DNA from: Actinoallomurus iriomotensis
Lineage (GTDB): Bacteria; Actinomycetota; Actinomycetes; Streptosporangiales; Streptosporangiaceae
Assembly (NCBI RefSeq): GCF_030269445.1
Contig: NZ_BSTJ01000009.1
Coordinates: 372,001-436,000 of the forward strand
DNA: 64,000 bases
Direction of reading: 5' to 3'
The position numbers and the translations under genes were made by a program. Numbering within the stretch: the first letter of the stretch is position 1; each line of letters opens with the position of its first letter. Below, one piece after another: positions 1 through 8,396 of the stretch. A model generated the notes under the pieces. That model had not been told where the DNA came from. It ran no database searches and saw nothing but the letters and a program-made list of their open reading frames with translations.

Positions 1-2
1 CG

Positions 3-308
3 GGCGTGCAGACCCAGGAGATGCACCGCTGCAAGGAGCGCGGCTTCTGCTGCGGCGCCGGCGGCGCCCGCATGTGGATGGAAGAACGCATCGGCAAGCG
101 CATCAACACCGAACGCGTCGACGAGGCCCTGGAGACCGACCCGGACACCGTGTCCACGGCCTGCCCGTTCTGCCTGGTGATGCTCGGCGACGCGATCAAC
201 GAGAAGAAGTCCGCGGGCGACGCGAAGGACTCCCTGGAGGTCGTCGACGTGTCCCAGCTGCTGATCCGCTCCATCAAGGGCGAGCCCGCGCCCGCCGCGA
301 CGGAGTAA
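3..308 (+). CDS. Fe-S oxidoreductase, C-terminal end (heterodisulfide reductase-like CCG domain), 5' truncated by window
   Basis: The frame is open from the window edge to a TAA at 306-308, so only the last ~100 residues are present. They contain the cysteine-rich CCG signature (RGFCCGAGG) followed about 35 residues later by a CPFC pair. This is the pattern of the second CCG domain that ligates a non-cubane [4Fe-4S] cluster in heterodisulfide-reductase subunit B, glycolate oxidase GlcF and large actinobacterial (Fe-S)-binding oxidoreductases. It probably transfers electrons in a membrane-associated redox complex. The partner and true start lie left of the window, so the exact subfamily cannot be settled. 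Confidence 0.85.
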   Translation, partial: GVQTQEMHRCKERGFCCGAGGARMWMEERIGKRINTERVDEALETDPDTVSTACPFCLVMLGDAINEKKSAGDAKDSLEVVDVSQLLIRSIKGEPAPAATE

Positions 309-352
309 CGACGCGAGAGCCCGGTCGCCGTCCCGGCGACCGCGACCGGGCG

Positions 353-799
353 TCAGTCGGAGTTCTGCCAGACCAGGACGCCGGGGCCGTCGGCGGTGAG
401 CACCGGGATCCACGCCTCGTCCAGGTCGCCGAGCCGGCTCTCGTCCAGCTCCAGCGCCTGCGGACCATCGCCGTCCACGCCATCCGGGCCGGCGGCCGAT
501 CTCCAGAAGACGATCTTCGCCACCGCGCCGCGCAGCCGTCGCACCTCGTCCTCGGTCCAGGACCGCCCCTCCGCGCCCGCGCCGCGAAGGTGACGTTCGA
601 AGAACGTGCGCAGCTCGGCCAGCGCCGGGGCGCTCCGCACCGGGACCAGGTATCCCTCGACATGGCTCGACCGATTCGCCGTTCCGCCGTACTGCTGCTC
701 GTAGCAGATCCCTGTGAGGGCCCGGACGATGACGTACGACCAGTCGCGTCCCTGCGTCCCGTCCGGATCCAGGAAGACGTACCGCCGCGCGAGCACCAT
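353..799 (-). CDS. DUF6210-like hypothetical protein
   Basis: A 148-residue soluble protein without signal peptide or membrane segment. It begins with a hydrophobic and aromatic strand (RRYVFLDPDG), has a YEQQYGGTA motif near residue 34 and ends in a DEAWIPVLTADGPGVLVW segment. From memory this matches the actinobacterial DUF6210 family in length and motif order, but no function is known. It is convergent with the preceding Fe-S oxidoreductase. The family name is recognition only and was not checked by search. Confidence 0.6.
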   Translation of the reverse strand: MVLARRYVFLDPDGTQGRDWSYVIVRALTGICYEQQYGGTANRSSHVEGYLVPVRSAPALAELRTFFERHLRGAGAEGRSWTEDEVRRLRGAVAKIVFWRSAAGPDGVDGDGPQALELDESRLGDLDEAWIPVLTADGPGVLVWQNSD

Positions 800-876
800 G
801 AACGGGCAGTATCCCAGGATCCCGGCCTTTCGTACGTGATCATTTCGTGACGGGGGTGGGGATAGTCTCCGTGCTC

Positions 877-1184
877 ATGAGAAACCGAGTGATCGCCATG
901 GCGACCCTCCTATGGCTGGTCACGGGGTGCGCGCCGGCGAGCGCGGCGCTGCACGCGGCGACCGGATCGGCTGCTGCTCGGGTGGCCGGGTCACGCTGAA
1001 CGGCACGCCACTGGCCGAGCCGTACCTCGCGCCGGACACTTCTGAGACGGCCTTCGGCACCGTGGCGATCCCGCCCGGTCAGATGTGGCTGATGGGCGAC
1101 AATCGCGACAGTTCGGCGGACTCTCGTATGGGTCGCGGCCCCGTTCCGGCCTCCGCGGTCATCGGCGTGGCGGTGCTCAAGTGA
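877..1184 (+). pseudogene. Signal peptidase I (S26) C-terminal fragment, frameshifted behind a lipoprotein-like leader
   Basis: Frame 1 from ATG 877 encodes a short hydrophobic leader with a lipobox-like end (LLWLVTGC) and stops at 997-999. The next frame carries the C-terminal part of a type I signal peptidase: VTLNGTPLAEPYL, then the box E motif GDNRDSSADSR and GPVPASAVIG, ending at 1184. The catalytic Ser and Lys regions are absent. The two parts are out of frame and too short for an active enzyme, which normally has about 200 or more residues. The best reading is a degraded signal peptidase, or a short secreted S26-like protein broken by a frameshift. Confidence 0.6.
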
Positions 1185-1197
1185 CGCCGGCGCCGCG

Positions 1198-2145
1198 TCA
1201 GGGCGGGTCCAGCGCCCACCAGCGCGCGGCGAGCGCGTCGAGCGTGGGTTCCGGTGGCGCGGGCATCTCCTCCAGGTACCAGGCCAGGTCGCTGTAGCGG
1301 TGCAGCAGCGTGTAGGCGAGAAGCCGCCGCTGTAACGCGGTGTCGAGCCGGTCGTCGGGATGGCCGTAGGCGGTGAGGAGGCGGCGCAGGAAGCGCGCGT
1401 CGCCTCGGGCGACGAAGACGCCGACCGAGACGAACTCATAGTTCCGGTCGCCCATCATGGCGGGCTCGAAGTCGTACAGGCCCGAAAGCGACCAGCCGGC
1501 CGGTCCCCGAGTGACGAGGAGATGTTCGCGCATGACCTCGGTGTGCAGGAGGATCGGAGGTGACGGCGGCAGCGGCACCGAGTCGAGGAAATCGGGGATC
1601 TGCGCCAGCCACCGCGGCGCCAGCCCGCGGGCGCGCTGGCGCTCGACGCAACCGGCTCGCTGGTCGGCGACGAAGCGGTGCCAGTCCGGCGGCCCGAGCG
1701 CCGGGACGGTGATCTCGTGCAGGGCGGCGAGGGCACACCCGAGCTGTTCGGCGATCGCGTCGCGGTCCCGCTCGTCCATGCGTGACCAGACCTCGGTCAG
1801 CGGTTCGCCACCCAACCGCGTCATGAGCACGTAGCGCCAGCCCTCGCACTCGCCGGCCGCCTCGACCCGTGGCGTCGGCACCGGCAGCCGGCCGTCGATC
1901 ACCCGCAGCACGTGGTCCTCGACCTGCCCGTTGTCCCGGCAGGTCGGCGGATAGAGCTTGAGCACGAGCCGGTCCCCGACGGCGTAGACGGGCAGCGAGC
2001 CACCCGGAAAGCGCGTGACGTCCGCCTCGCCGTGTCCGAGCCGACGGCACAGTGCGAGGACGCCCGGCCGCAGGCGAGCCTCGTCCCGGCGTACGGCGGC
2101 GAACCGCGCCTCGGTCTCCGCCGCCGGGAGCGCATGGTTCGTCAC
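1198..2145 (-). CDS. Aminoglycoside phosphotransferase-like (APH) kinase
   Basis: The protein has 315 residues when started at the GTG at 2145, which has a GGTGGCGAG stretch just upstream. The eukaryotic-like kinase fold is visible: a beta-strand Lys in LVLKLYPP (about residue 63), a hinge with YVLMTRLGGEPL, a catalytic-loop-like LLHTEVMREHLL (about 200) and a metal-binding DFE (about 225). In canonical APHs the loop reads H-x-D. Here the Asp position is Glu (HTE), so activity or substrate may differ. Such proteins phosphorylate small molecules, but no substrate is implied by the neighbours. It is divergent from the small gene at 2213. Confidence 0.75.
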   Translation of the reverse strand: MTNHALPAAETEARFAAVRRDEARLRPGVLALCRRLGHGEADVTRFPGGSLPVYAVGDRLVLKLYPPTCRDNGQVEDHVLRVIDGRLPVPTPRVEAAGECEGWRYVLMTRLGGEPLTEVWSRMDERDRDAIAEQLGCALAALHEITVPALGPPDWHRFVADQRAGCVERQRARGLAPRWLAQIPDFLDSVPLPPSPPILLHTEVMREHLLVTRGPAGWSLSGLYDFEPAMMGDRNYEFVSVGVFVARGDARFLRRLLTAYGHPDDRLDTALQRRLLAYTLLHRYSDLAWYLEEMPAPPEPTLDALAARWWALDPP

Positions 2146-2212
2146 CTCGCCACCGTACGGTTGGGGCGGGCGACCGTTCACTCCTTTTTCGCTCGCACCG
2201 GCAGGAGGGCTC

Positions 2213-2626
2213 ATGCGTACGAGGTTGCGGAGGCTGCGTACCGGCGGACGGGAGTTCGTGTGGAAGGCCGACATCCGCTGCGTCCGCGGCGAGCGTGACT
2301 GCCACCGGTGCATCCGCGTACGCGCGTGGGGCGCCGGGAAGAACAGCCGCGCGCTGCAGGCGGACCTGCTGTCGAAGAGCTGGGGATCGCCCTGGGGCGC
2401 CTGCGCGACCGACGGCGCCTACCCGGAGCCGGGCGACGTACGATCCCTGATCGAGTACGCCCTGGCCCACGGGTGGGCCCCCGATGTCGTCGGCGGCACG
2501 CACTTCCTGACCGAACGGGAGCACCCGGCGTTCGAACTGCCCGGCTTCCTCCTCACCGACCGGCTCCGCGTCCCCACCGCGCCGGACCCCACCGACCGCG
2601 TCATCCGCGCCGCCGAAGCGGACTGA
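2213..2626 (+). CDS. Hypothetical protein, 137 aa
   Basis: The ATG at 2213 has a strong GGAGG Shine-Dalgarno 5-6 bases upstream. The protein is soluble and basic at its N terminus, with two close cysteines (CVRGERDC) and Trp-rich segments (KSWGSPWG). I recognise no catalytic motif, signal peptide or transmembrane helix. It is convergent with the secreted peptidase gene (stop 2630), leaving only 3 bases between them, and divergent from the APH-like gene. It is probably a real gene of unknown function. Confidence 0.65.
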   Translation: MRTRLRRLRTGGREFVWKADIRCVRGERDCHRCIRVRAWGAGKNSRALQADLLSKSWGSPWGACATDGAYPEPGDVRSLIEYALAHGWAPDVVGGTHFLTEREHPAFELPGFLLTDRLRVPTAPDPTDRVIRAAEAD

Positions 2627-2629
2627 CCC

Positions 2630-4153
2630 TCAGTGCTCTGCCGGGCAGACGAGGTCCCGGGCGGGCAACCGTCCCGTCGCCAGGTAGTCGTTCACCCGGT
2701 CGCGGACGCACAGGTTGGGGTATCCGCGCTGGTAGGGCGCGTGGACATCGGCGTCCCGCAGGGTGATCATCCGGGAGCCCGGCAGCAGCCGGTGGACCGT
2801 CCGGTTGCGTTCGTACGGGGTGCGGGTGTCGCCGGTCGCGGCCACCATGAGCGCGGGCAGGGGGCCGCCGAGGCTGGTCGGCGGCTCGGCGGGCCGCGTC
2901 GGCCAGAACGCGCAGGGGCCGATGTCGTAGCTCATCGACGCGAAGACCGGGCTGTCGCGCCGGTGTCGCCGGACGTCCCGCCAGTAGCCGGCGGGGTCGC
3001 GGGGCGCGGCCACATCTCCGCAGATGATGGCGGCCTGACCGCTGCCGTCGCGCGAGTCCGTACCGGTCAGCACGTAGGCGAGCTCATCGTCGAGCGCCGG
3101 GGTGGGCCGTACGGGCCGGCCGGCGGCGGCCTGCGCGAGTACGCGGACGGAGTCGGCGAGAGTGGCCCTGGCCTCCTCCTCGTCGGTGCCGAGGTTGTCG
3201 GCCAGCACGACCGGCAGCATCGTGTCGTCGAGGCGGTAGCGGCCGACGACGAGCGGAGAGTGGGCGGACGCCGCGAGGATCCGGTGCACGGTGGCCAGCA
3301 CTTCGGCACGGGTGCCGCCGAGCCCGTACGTCGCGTGGCGCCCGGCCGCCCACGCCGCCCAGTCGGAGAGCGCCCGCTCGTTCGCCTGTTCGGTGCCCGC
3401 CAGCAGCCGTGGTCCCCAGGAGGCCCCGTCCTGTGAGCTGTCGAGGACGACGCGGTCCAGGCGCCCCGGGAACATGGCCGCGTAGACCTGGCCGAGGTAC
3501 GTCCCGTACGACGCGCCGTTGTAGGACACCTTTCGCTCGCCGAGCGCCCCGCGGACGACGTCCAGGTCGCGGGCGATGTTCCGCGTGCTGATGTACGGCA
3601 GGACGGCGCCGTTGGTCCGCGCGCACCGTGCCGCCAGGTCCTCGGCGAAGCCGACGGAACCCTCGAAGGACCGGCGCGTCTCACCCGCACCCCTGATCCA
3701 CGTCGCGCTGGGCCAGCCGCAGTCCACCGCCCCGCTGCGACCGAGAGAGCGCGGATCCACGCCCACCAGGTCATAGCGCGGGCCGGCCGCGCCCATGAGT
3801 TCGCGCATGTACGGCGGCAGGTCGATGGAGGGCCCGGGGCCGCCCCCGTTGAGGATCATCGTCCCGATCCGGTGCCCGGTGTCGGACGCCGCGAGCCGGG
3901 AGATCGCGACCGTCATGGTGCGTCCCTCCGGGTGGGCGTAGTCGAGCGGGACGGTCACGTCCGCGCAGCGGGCACCGGCCGCGTCGAGCTGAGCGCCGAC
4001 CTCGTCACCCGGACCGAGCGTGCAGGCCTTCCAGGCGAGCCGCTGATGGTAGAAGCGGCCGAGACCGCCGTCCGTGGCTCCGGCCGGGGCCACGGACGAC
4101 ACGACCGCCGCCGCCGCGGAGACGGCCGCGGCGGCCCATCGGATCCTTCTCAT
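2630..4153 (-). CDS. Secreted alpha/beta hydrolase, tripeptidyl aminopeptidase (TAP-like, S33) family
   Basis: The 507-residue protein has a Sec signal peptide (MRRIRW, alanine-rich core, cleavage near APAGA-TD). It has the TAP-type fold: an oxyanion-region LNGGGPG at about 101-107, the nucleophile elbow GASYG with Ser at about 215, and a C-terminal TAP domain with a Gly-Asp pair (ATGDTRTP) and a His (DADVHAPY) completing the triad. Such enzymes remove N-terminal tripeptides from extracellular peptides. ATG 4153 has a GGAG Shine-Dalgarno. An ATG at 4171 overlaps the upstream stop as ATGA and would also fit. Either way it is co-transcribed with the upstream serine hydrolase gene. Confidence 0.85.
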   Translation of the reverse strand: MRRIRWAAAAVSAAAAVVSSVAPAGATDGGLGRFYHQRLAWKACTLGPGDEVGAQLDAAGARCADVTVPLDYAHPEGRTMTVAISRLAASDTGHRIGTMILNGGGPGPSIDLPPYMRELMGAAGPRYDLVGVDPRSLGRSGAVDCGWPSATWIRGAGETRRSFEGSVGFAEDLAARCARTNGAVLPYISTRNIARDLDVVRGALGERKVSYNGASYGTYLGQVYAAMFPGRLDRVVLDSSQDGASWGPRLLAGTEQANERALSDWAAWAAGRHATYGLGGTRAEVLATVHRILAASAHSPLVVGRYRLDDTMLPVVLADNLGTDEEEARATLADSVRVLAQAAAGRPVRPTPALDDELAYVLTGTDSRDGSGQAAIICGDVAAPRDPAGYWRDVRRHRRDSPVFASMSYDIGPCAFWPTRPAEPPTSLGGPLPALMVAATGDTRTPYERNRTVHRLLPGSRMITLRDADVHAPYQRGYPNLCVRDRVNDYLATGRLPARDLVCPAEH

Positions 4154-4167
4154 CGTCGCTCCGTTCG

Positions 4168-5325
4168 TCATGAGTCGCACAGGGCGGTCTGGACGAGGTT
4201 CAGCTCGTCGTCGAAGGCTTCTTGCGTGGACGGGTTCTCGTTGAAGGCGATCGCGACGCGGCGTCCGGACGGTGCGACCCCGGAGATCGCGGTGAACCCG
4301 TCGATGTCGCCCGCGTGCCCCCACCAGACGCCGCCGCACCGCAGCGGCGTCCGGATCAGGCCCAGGCCGTACTCCGCGCCCGGCCACAGCCGATCGGGAT
4401 CGCCGGGTACGGTGCGTTCCATCTCGGCGAGCATCGCCGCGGGCAGCAGCCGCCCGCCGAGCAGGGCTCCGTAGAACGTGCTCACGTCGCGGGGGCTGGA
4501 GATCAGGGCGCCGCCGGCCCAGGCCACGGTCGTGTTCATCGCGGTAGTGTCGGCCCACTCGGCCTGCCCGCCCCGCTCCTCCCGCACGTAGCCGCGCGGA
4601 TGCGGACCCCGGATGCCGAGTTCGTCGCCTGGCCAGTAGGTGTCACGGAGCCGCAGCGGTTCGAGGATCCGTCGCCGCACCTCCTCCTCCAGCGGGTGCC
4701 CGCTGGCCTTCTCCACGATGAGCCCGGCGACGACGTAGTTGGTGGTGGAGTAGTGCCAGCTGGCACCGGGGGGCGGGAGCCTCAGGGCTCTTTCCACCAG
4801 TTCCTCCGGCTCGAAATGCCGGAACCGGAACTCCTCGGTGTCGTCGAAGGTGTCCATGTGGTCGGGCAGCCCGCTGGTGTGCCGCAGCAGGCTCCGTACG
4901 GTCACCCGGCGTCCGTCGTAGCCGTCTCGGTCCAGCAGTCCCGGCAGGTAGCGCTCGACCGGAGCGTCGAGCGAGATCCGGCCCTCCGCCGCCAGCGCGA
5001 GCACCGTGACCGCCGTGAACGACTTGGTGATGCTGCCGATCCGTCCCCGTAGGTCCGCCCGCATCGGACGCCCCGTCCGCCGGTCGGCCACCCCACTCGC
5101 GTCCGTCCACGCCCCGCACCCGGGGTCGTCCACGCGTACGGCGGCGCCGGTCAGCCCATGCCGGTGCGTCATGCGCTCCAGGACGCGATGGGTGGCGGCG
5201 TGGCCCCCGCATTCCCGATGGTCCGCCCGCGCGGACGCCGGTACGACGCCGACGGCCGCGGCGCCCACCGCCAGCACCACGATCGCCCGCCCGCCGAGCC
5301 GTCGCTCTCTGGTCCTCATCGCCAT
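4168..5325 (-). CDS. Secreted serine hydrolase, class C beta-lactamase / D-alanyl-D-alanine carboxypeptidase family
   Basis: A protein of about 385 residues with an N-terminal signal sequence (arginine-rich start, hydrophobic core, cleavage near ASARA). Class C/DD-peptidase motifs are present in order: SITK (Ser about 98, Lys about 101), the YxN-type motif YSTTN (about 192) and HAG (about 337) in place of KTG. This is the common arrangement in actinobacterial secreted peptidases and esterases such as D-stereospecific aminopeptidases. The substrate cannot be told. The start could be ATG 5325, ATG 5319 or GTG 5337. Its stop overlaps or abuts the following TAP-like hydrolase, so the two form a secreted hydrolase operon. 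Confidence 0.85.
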   Translation of the reverse strand: MAMRTRERRLGGRAIVVLAVGAAAVGVVPASARADHRECGGHAATHRVLERMTHRHGLTGAAVRVDDPGCGAWTDASGVADRRTGRPMRADLRGRIGSITKSFTAVTVLALAAEGRISLDAPVERYLPGLLDRDGYDGRRVTVRSLLRHTSGLPDHMDTFDDTEEFRFRHFEPEELVERALRLPPPGASWHYSTTNYVVAGLIVEKASGHPLEEEVRRRILEPLRLRDTYWPGDELGIRGPHPRGYVREERGGQAEWADTTAMNTTVAWAGGALISSPRDVSTFYGALLGGRLLPAAMLAEMERTVPGDPDRLWPGAEYGLGLIRTPLRCGGVWWGHAGDIDGFTAISGVAPSGRRVAIAFNENPSTQEAFDDELNLVQTALCDS

Positions 5326-5513
5326 GCGGCTCGACACTAGGCAGCCACGCTCCGCGGCACACTGCGGTGATCACCCGTATGACGACTCGGGACAGCGGGC
5401 TCATCGAGGTGGGGCCAACCCCCGCCAAGTTTCCTGTTCACCGCAAAAGGCTTCATTTGCTCCGCTATGGTGCTCCCCGGTACGCGGGGGGCTGCCGATA
5501 TGCAGGAGGAGTC

Positions 5514-6299
5514 GTGCGCCTTTCCGTGGTCATCACCGGTCTCGCGTTGCTCGCGGTCGCCGCGACCGCGTCCGGATGCGGATCGTCGAAGCCGGAGCAG
5601 GCGAAGGCCGCGGTGGTGCCAAGCCCGACGCCCACCCCGCGGAAGGTCGTCGTGGTGGTCGACCACAAGAAGAAGGCCGAGACCATGACCACGGCCGGGA
5701 CCGTACGCGCGGTGCTCGCCCAGGTGGGCGTGCAGCTCGGCCCGCACGACCTGGTGACCCCGCCCGCCGACGCCGCACCGGCCGCGACCGTCAAGGTGCT
5801 CCGGCTGCTGTCCGACCCGGTGACCAAGGTCGTCAAGATCCCGGCACCGATCGTGCGGAAGAAGAGCAGCAAGGTCCCGGCCTTCAGCCAGAAGGTGCTG
5901 CGGAAGGGCCGCACCGGCCTCAAGCAGGTGCAGGTCGCGTACGTCCGGCGGAAGGGCAAGAAGGTCAAGGCGATCATCGCCCAGAAGATCAAACGCAAGC
6001 CGGTATCGCAGATCATCGCCGTCGGGCCGCAGCCGACGGGCGTCGGCTCCGCCGCCCGGCTCAACTGGAGCGGCCTGGCGAAGTGCGAGTCGGGCGGAAA
6101 TCCCCGCGCGGTCAACCCCGCCGGTTACTACGGGCTGTACCAGTTCAACCGGCAGTCGTGGGCGACGGTCGGCGGCTCGGGACTGCCGAGCCAGGCCTCC
6201 GCGGCCGAGCAGACCTACCGCGCCCAGCTCCTCTACAACCGGGTGAACGGCAACTGGCAGGGCCAGTGGCCGAACTGCGGTCGCTACCTCTTCAGCTGA
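5514..6299 (+). CDS. RpfB-like resuscitation-promoting factor lipoprotein
   Basis: GTG 5514 has an ideal GGAGGAG site. The 261-residue product has a lipoprotein signal with TASGC (Cys about 22), then a DUF348-like ubiquitin-fold segment (about 45-95), a G5-like segment rich in Lys (about 110-178) and a C-terminal transglycosylase-like Rpf domain (about 183-261). In the Rpf domain AKCESGGN supplies the catalytic Glu (about 192), and a second Cys near the end would pair with the first. Rpf proteins cleave peptidoglycan and wake dormant cells. RpfB normally has three DUF348 copies and here I see one, so this is a shortened version. No ydaO-type riboswitch was evident upstream. Confidence 0.85.
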   Translation: MRLSVVITGLALLAVAATASGCGSSKPEQAKAAVVPSPTPTPRKVVVVVDHKKKAETMTTAGTVRAVLAQVGVQLGPHDLVTPPADAAPAATVKVLRLLSDPVTKVVKIPAPIVRKKSSKVPAFSQKVLRKGRTGLKQVQVAYVRRKGKKVKAIIAQKIKRKPVSQIIAVGPQPTGVGSAARLNWSGLAKCESGGNPRAVNPAGYYGLYQFNRQSWATVGGSGLPSQASAAEQTYRAQLLYNRVNGNWQGQWPNCGRYLFS

Positions 6300-6310
6300 A
6301 TCGGGGAAGG

Positions 6311-7354
6311 TCAGCAGGCCAGTTCCTCCTGCGTGCCGGTGAAGCTCAGCGGCAGGGTCTCGACGGCGTGGGTGGCGATCGTGATGCGGAAGGACCTGTC
6401 TCCGCCCGCCACGAGCAGGTGCGCGCCGTCGCCCTCGCGGCAGATCGCGTCGCCCAGGAGGTTCGCCGGCGTCGGTGGCTTGCCGGGCACCTCCGCCGCC
6501 TCGTAGTGCCGCTCGAACAGGACGCGGGCCGCGCCACCTCCGGAGACCGGCGCCGCGATCACCCGATCGACCGCGCGTGGAGGGTGGCTGTGGTCGTGGG
6601 TGATGAAGTACGTCTGCGTGCCGTCGCCGCTCAGCGTGCCCGCCTCGGCGTCCACGTCGCCGTACCATCCGGTCGCGGGCACCACCAGGCGGCTGTCCCG
6701 GGCCAGGTCGTGTGCGGTGCCGGTGTCGACCACGCGGATGCCGGGGCCGGCGCGCTGCGCCAGCCGCAGGGTGCGTCCGTTCGCCGCCCAGGAGAGACCG
6801 ACGATTTCACTCCAGCCGCGGTCCGCCCAGAGGGTCGTCCTCGGCCGTCCGGTGGCGCCGGTCACCACCACCCCATAGGCCATCCCACCTTTGCCGGGGC
6901 GGCTGGTGGGGAAGGCGAACCGGGTGCCGTCGGGGGTGACGGCGATAGCGTCGACCGCGTCGTCGGCCGAGGTCATGCCGGGTACCGGCGCCAGCTCAAC
7001 GATCTTTCCGTGCTCGTCGACGCGTATCCGGTAGAGGCGCATGTGGGCCCGATCGGTCGTCAGCCCCCTGAGAAAGAAGATCCGGGACGGCCGTCCGGGC
7101 GATACGCCGGCCGTCACCGTGCTCCAGTCGCAGATGCCGGCGGGACGCCTCACCAACGCGACCTGCCGCCCGGCGGCGGTCAGCAGCCGAGCCACTCCGT
7201 CACCGCAGACGGCGCCGCCGGACGACCGTACGGCCAGCACGTAGTGAGCTCTCTCCGGGGCGTGGCCGTCCTGGCACGCGCCGGCCGCTAACAGCACCGA
7301 CACTGCCGGGACCAGCGCCGAGAGGGAGCTCGGCCGGCCGCGGTTCCCGGTCAC
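6311..7354 (-). CDS. Secreted lipoprotein with beta-propeller-like repeats
   Basis: Translation from GTG 7354 gives 347 residues beginning with a lipoprotein signal that ends in LLAAGAC (Cys about 27). The mature part has recurrent strand-rich motifs typical of TolB/WD40-type propellers (for example AVTPDGTRFAF, SWAANGRTLRL and SGDGTQTYF). It is therefore probably an extracytoplasmic propeller protein of unknown role. The GTG overlaps the stop of the upstream VOC gene as GTGA, which implies translational coupling. No catalytic residues are recognisable. Confidence 0.7.
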   Translation of the reverse strand: MTGNRGRPSSLSALVPAVSVLLAAGACQDGHAPERAHYVLAVRSSGGAVCGDGVARLLTAAGRQVALVRRPAGICDWSTVTAGVSPGRPSRIFFLRGLTTDRAHMRLYRIRVDEHGKIVELAPVPGMTSADDAVDAIAVTPDGTRFAFPTSRPGKGGMAYGVVVTGATGRPRTTLWADRGWSEIVGLSWAANGRTLRLAQRAGPGIRVVDTGTAHDLARDSRLVVPATGWYGDVDAEAGTLSGDGTQTYFITHDHSHPPRAVDRVIAAPVSGGGAARVLFERHYEAAEVPGKPPTPANLLGDAICREGDGAHLLVAGGDRSFRITIATHAVETLPLSFTGTQEELAC

Positions 7355-7692
7355 ACCGGGGCGCCGCCGAACCCGATCTCGTTTCCATCGGGATCGCGGT
7401 AGGTGGTCTTGCGCACGCCGTTCGCGTAGGTCTCCTGCACCGCCGGCTCCAGCCCCCGTTCCGTGATCCCCGCGACGAGCGCGTCGTGGTCCTGCGCGAA
7501 GATCGTGTGCAGGGCGTGGCCGGCGTGCTCGGGCCGCCGCACGATGTAGACGTACCGGTGCTCGGCGACCTCCCACACGGCCTCCGTGTCGTTCGGGAAG
7601 AACGCCGGCGGCGCACCCAGCAACCGCTCGTACCACTCAAGGGCCGCGGCGTAGTCGGTGACCGGGATTCCCGCGAACAAGTCCAGAGTCAT
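7351..7692 (-). CDS. VOC family protein (glyoxalase/bleomycin-resistance fold)
   Basis: A 113-residue single VOC module: the opening strand and helix LFAGIPVTDYAAALEWYERL, a central ALHTIFAQDHD and the terminal YRDPDGNEIGF strand that normally supplies a metal-ligand Glu. VOC proteins act as metal-dependent lyases, dioxygenases or drug-binding proteins, usually as dimers. This one has no substrate clue. It is upstream of, and overlaps by four bases, the secreted lipoprotein gene. Confidence 0.8.
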   Translation of the reverse strand: MTLDLFAGIPVTDYAAALEWYERLLGAPPAFFPNDTEAVWEVAEHRYVYIVRRPEHAGHALHTIFAQDHDALVAGITERGLEPAVQETYANGVRKTTYRDPDGNEIGFGGAPV

Positions 7693-7846
7693 GAGGCGAT
7701 CGTAGAAATGTCCTCGGCGCCGTAACCAGACTTATGCGAATCGGCATCGGCCGAGGAGGCGTTCGCCGACCTCGGGGATCTCCTCGCCGCCGCCATCCTG
7801 AGCACCCGCGACCGCCACCACCGGAGGCGATCGGCACGCCCCCGGG

Positions 7847-8362
7847 TCAGAAACGACGGGTGAACGGGGACGCCGCGCGCATCCGGATCAGCAGCAGGAG
7901 CGGCACCAGGACGTACGGCAGGTTGAACGCGAGGAACTTCGCCGGGTTGCCGGTGCGCGTGGCCGGGTCGCCGAAGAACTCCACGCCGAACACGACGATG
8001 CCGGTCAGCGTGACGATCATCGTGGCGTAGATCACCGCCGGCAGCTGGATCCAGTTCTTCCCGGTCACCAGAGCGAACACGAGCACGACGTAGAACGGCA
8101 TGTAGACGAACGCCGAGAGCCCGGTGACGATCCGCATCCAGTCCGGCGGGTGCATGAACAGCGGGTCGGCGTCATGGGCGTACCAGTAGTTGGAGTCGAC
8201 GAAGAAGTCGCCGGTCGGCCGGGAGAAGTTCACGCCCACGGTCGGCAGCAGGTCGCTGATCAGCGACGTCACCGTGAAGGCCGCGAACAGCACCGCGAAG
8301 AAGATGTCGACCTTCCGGTCGCGCAGCGGCAGCGACACGCTCATGACGCCGATCTTAGGCAT
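7847..8362 (-). CDS. EXPERA-domain membrane protein (emopamil-binding-protein-like)
   Basis: A 171-residue integral membrane protein with about four hydrophobic helices. Between helices 1 and 2 it has conserved polar and aromatic residues (DSNYWYAHDADPLFMHPPDW) in the arrangement seen in EXPERA/DUF2781 proteins related to sterol isomerases and TMEM97. In bacteria the function is unknown. The ATG at 8362 has an AAGGGCGG stretch upstream; an internal ATG at 8344 is an alternative. The neighbours give no pathway hint. The 150 bases before it (7693-7846) hold no gene I can support. Confidence 0.75.
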   Translation of the reverse strand: MPKIGVMSVSLPLRDRKVDIFFAVLFAAFTVTSLISDLLPTVGVNFSRPTGDFFVDSNYWYAHDADPLFMHPPDWMRIVTGLSAFVYMPFYVVLVFALVTGKNWIQLPAVIYATMIVTLTGIVVFGVEFFGDPATRTGNPAKFLAFNLPYVLVPLLLLIRMRAASPFTRRF

Positions 8363-8396
8363 GCCGCCCTTCTACGCATACGGGTTGTTCAACGCC

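Noticed and set aside
5367-5513. ydaO-type (c-di-AMP) riboswitch upstream of the rpf-like gene
   Set aside because: Such elements precede many actinobacterial rpf genes, but I could not find the conserved blocks here; only a short CCCCGGTACGCGGGG hairpin is visible.
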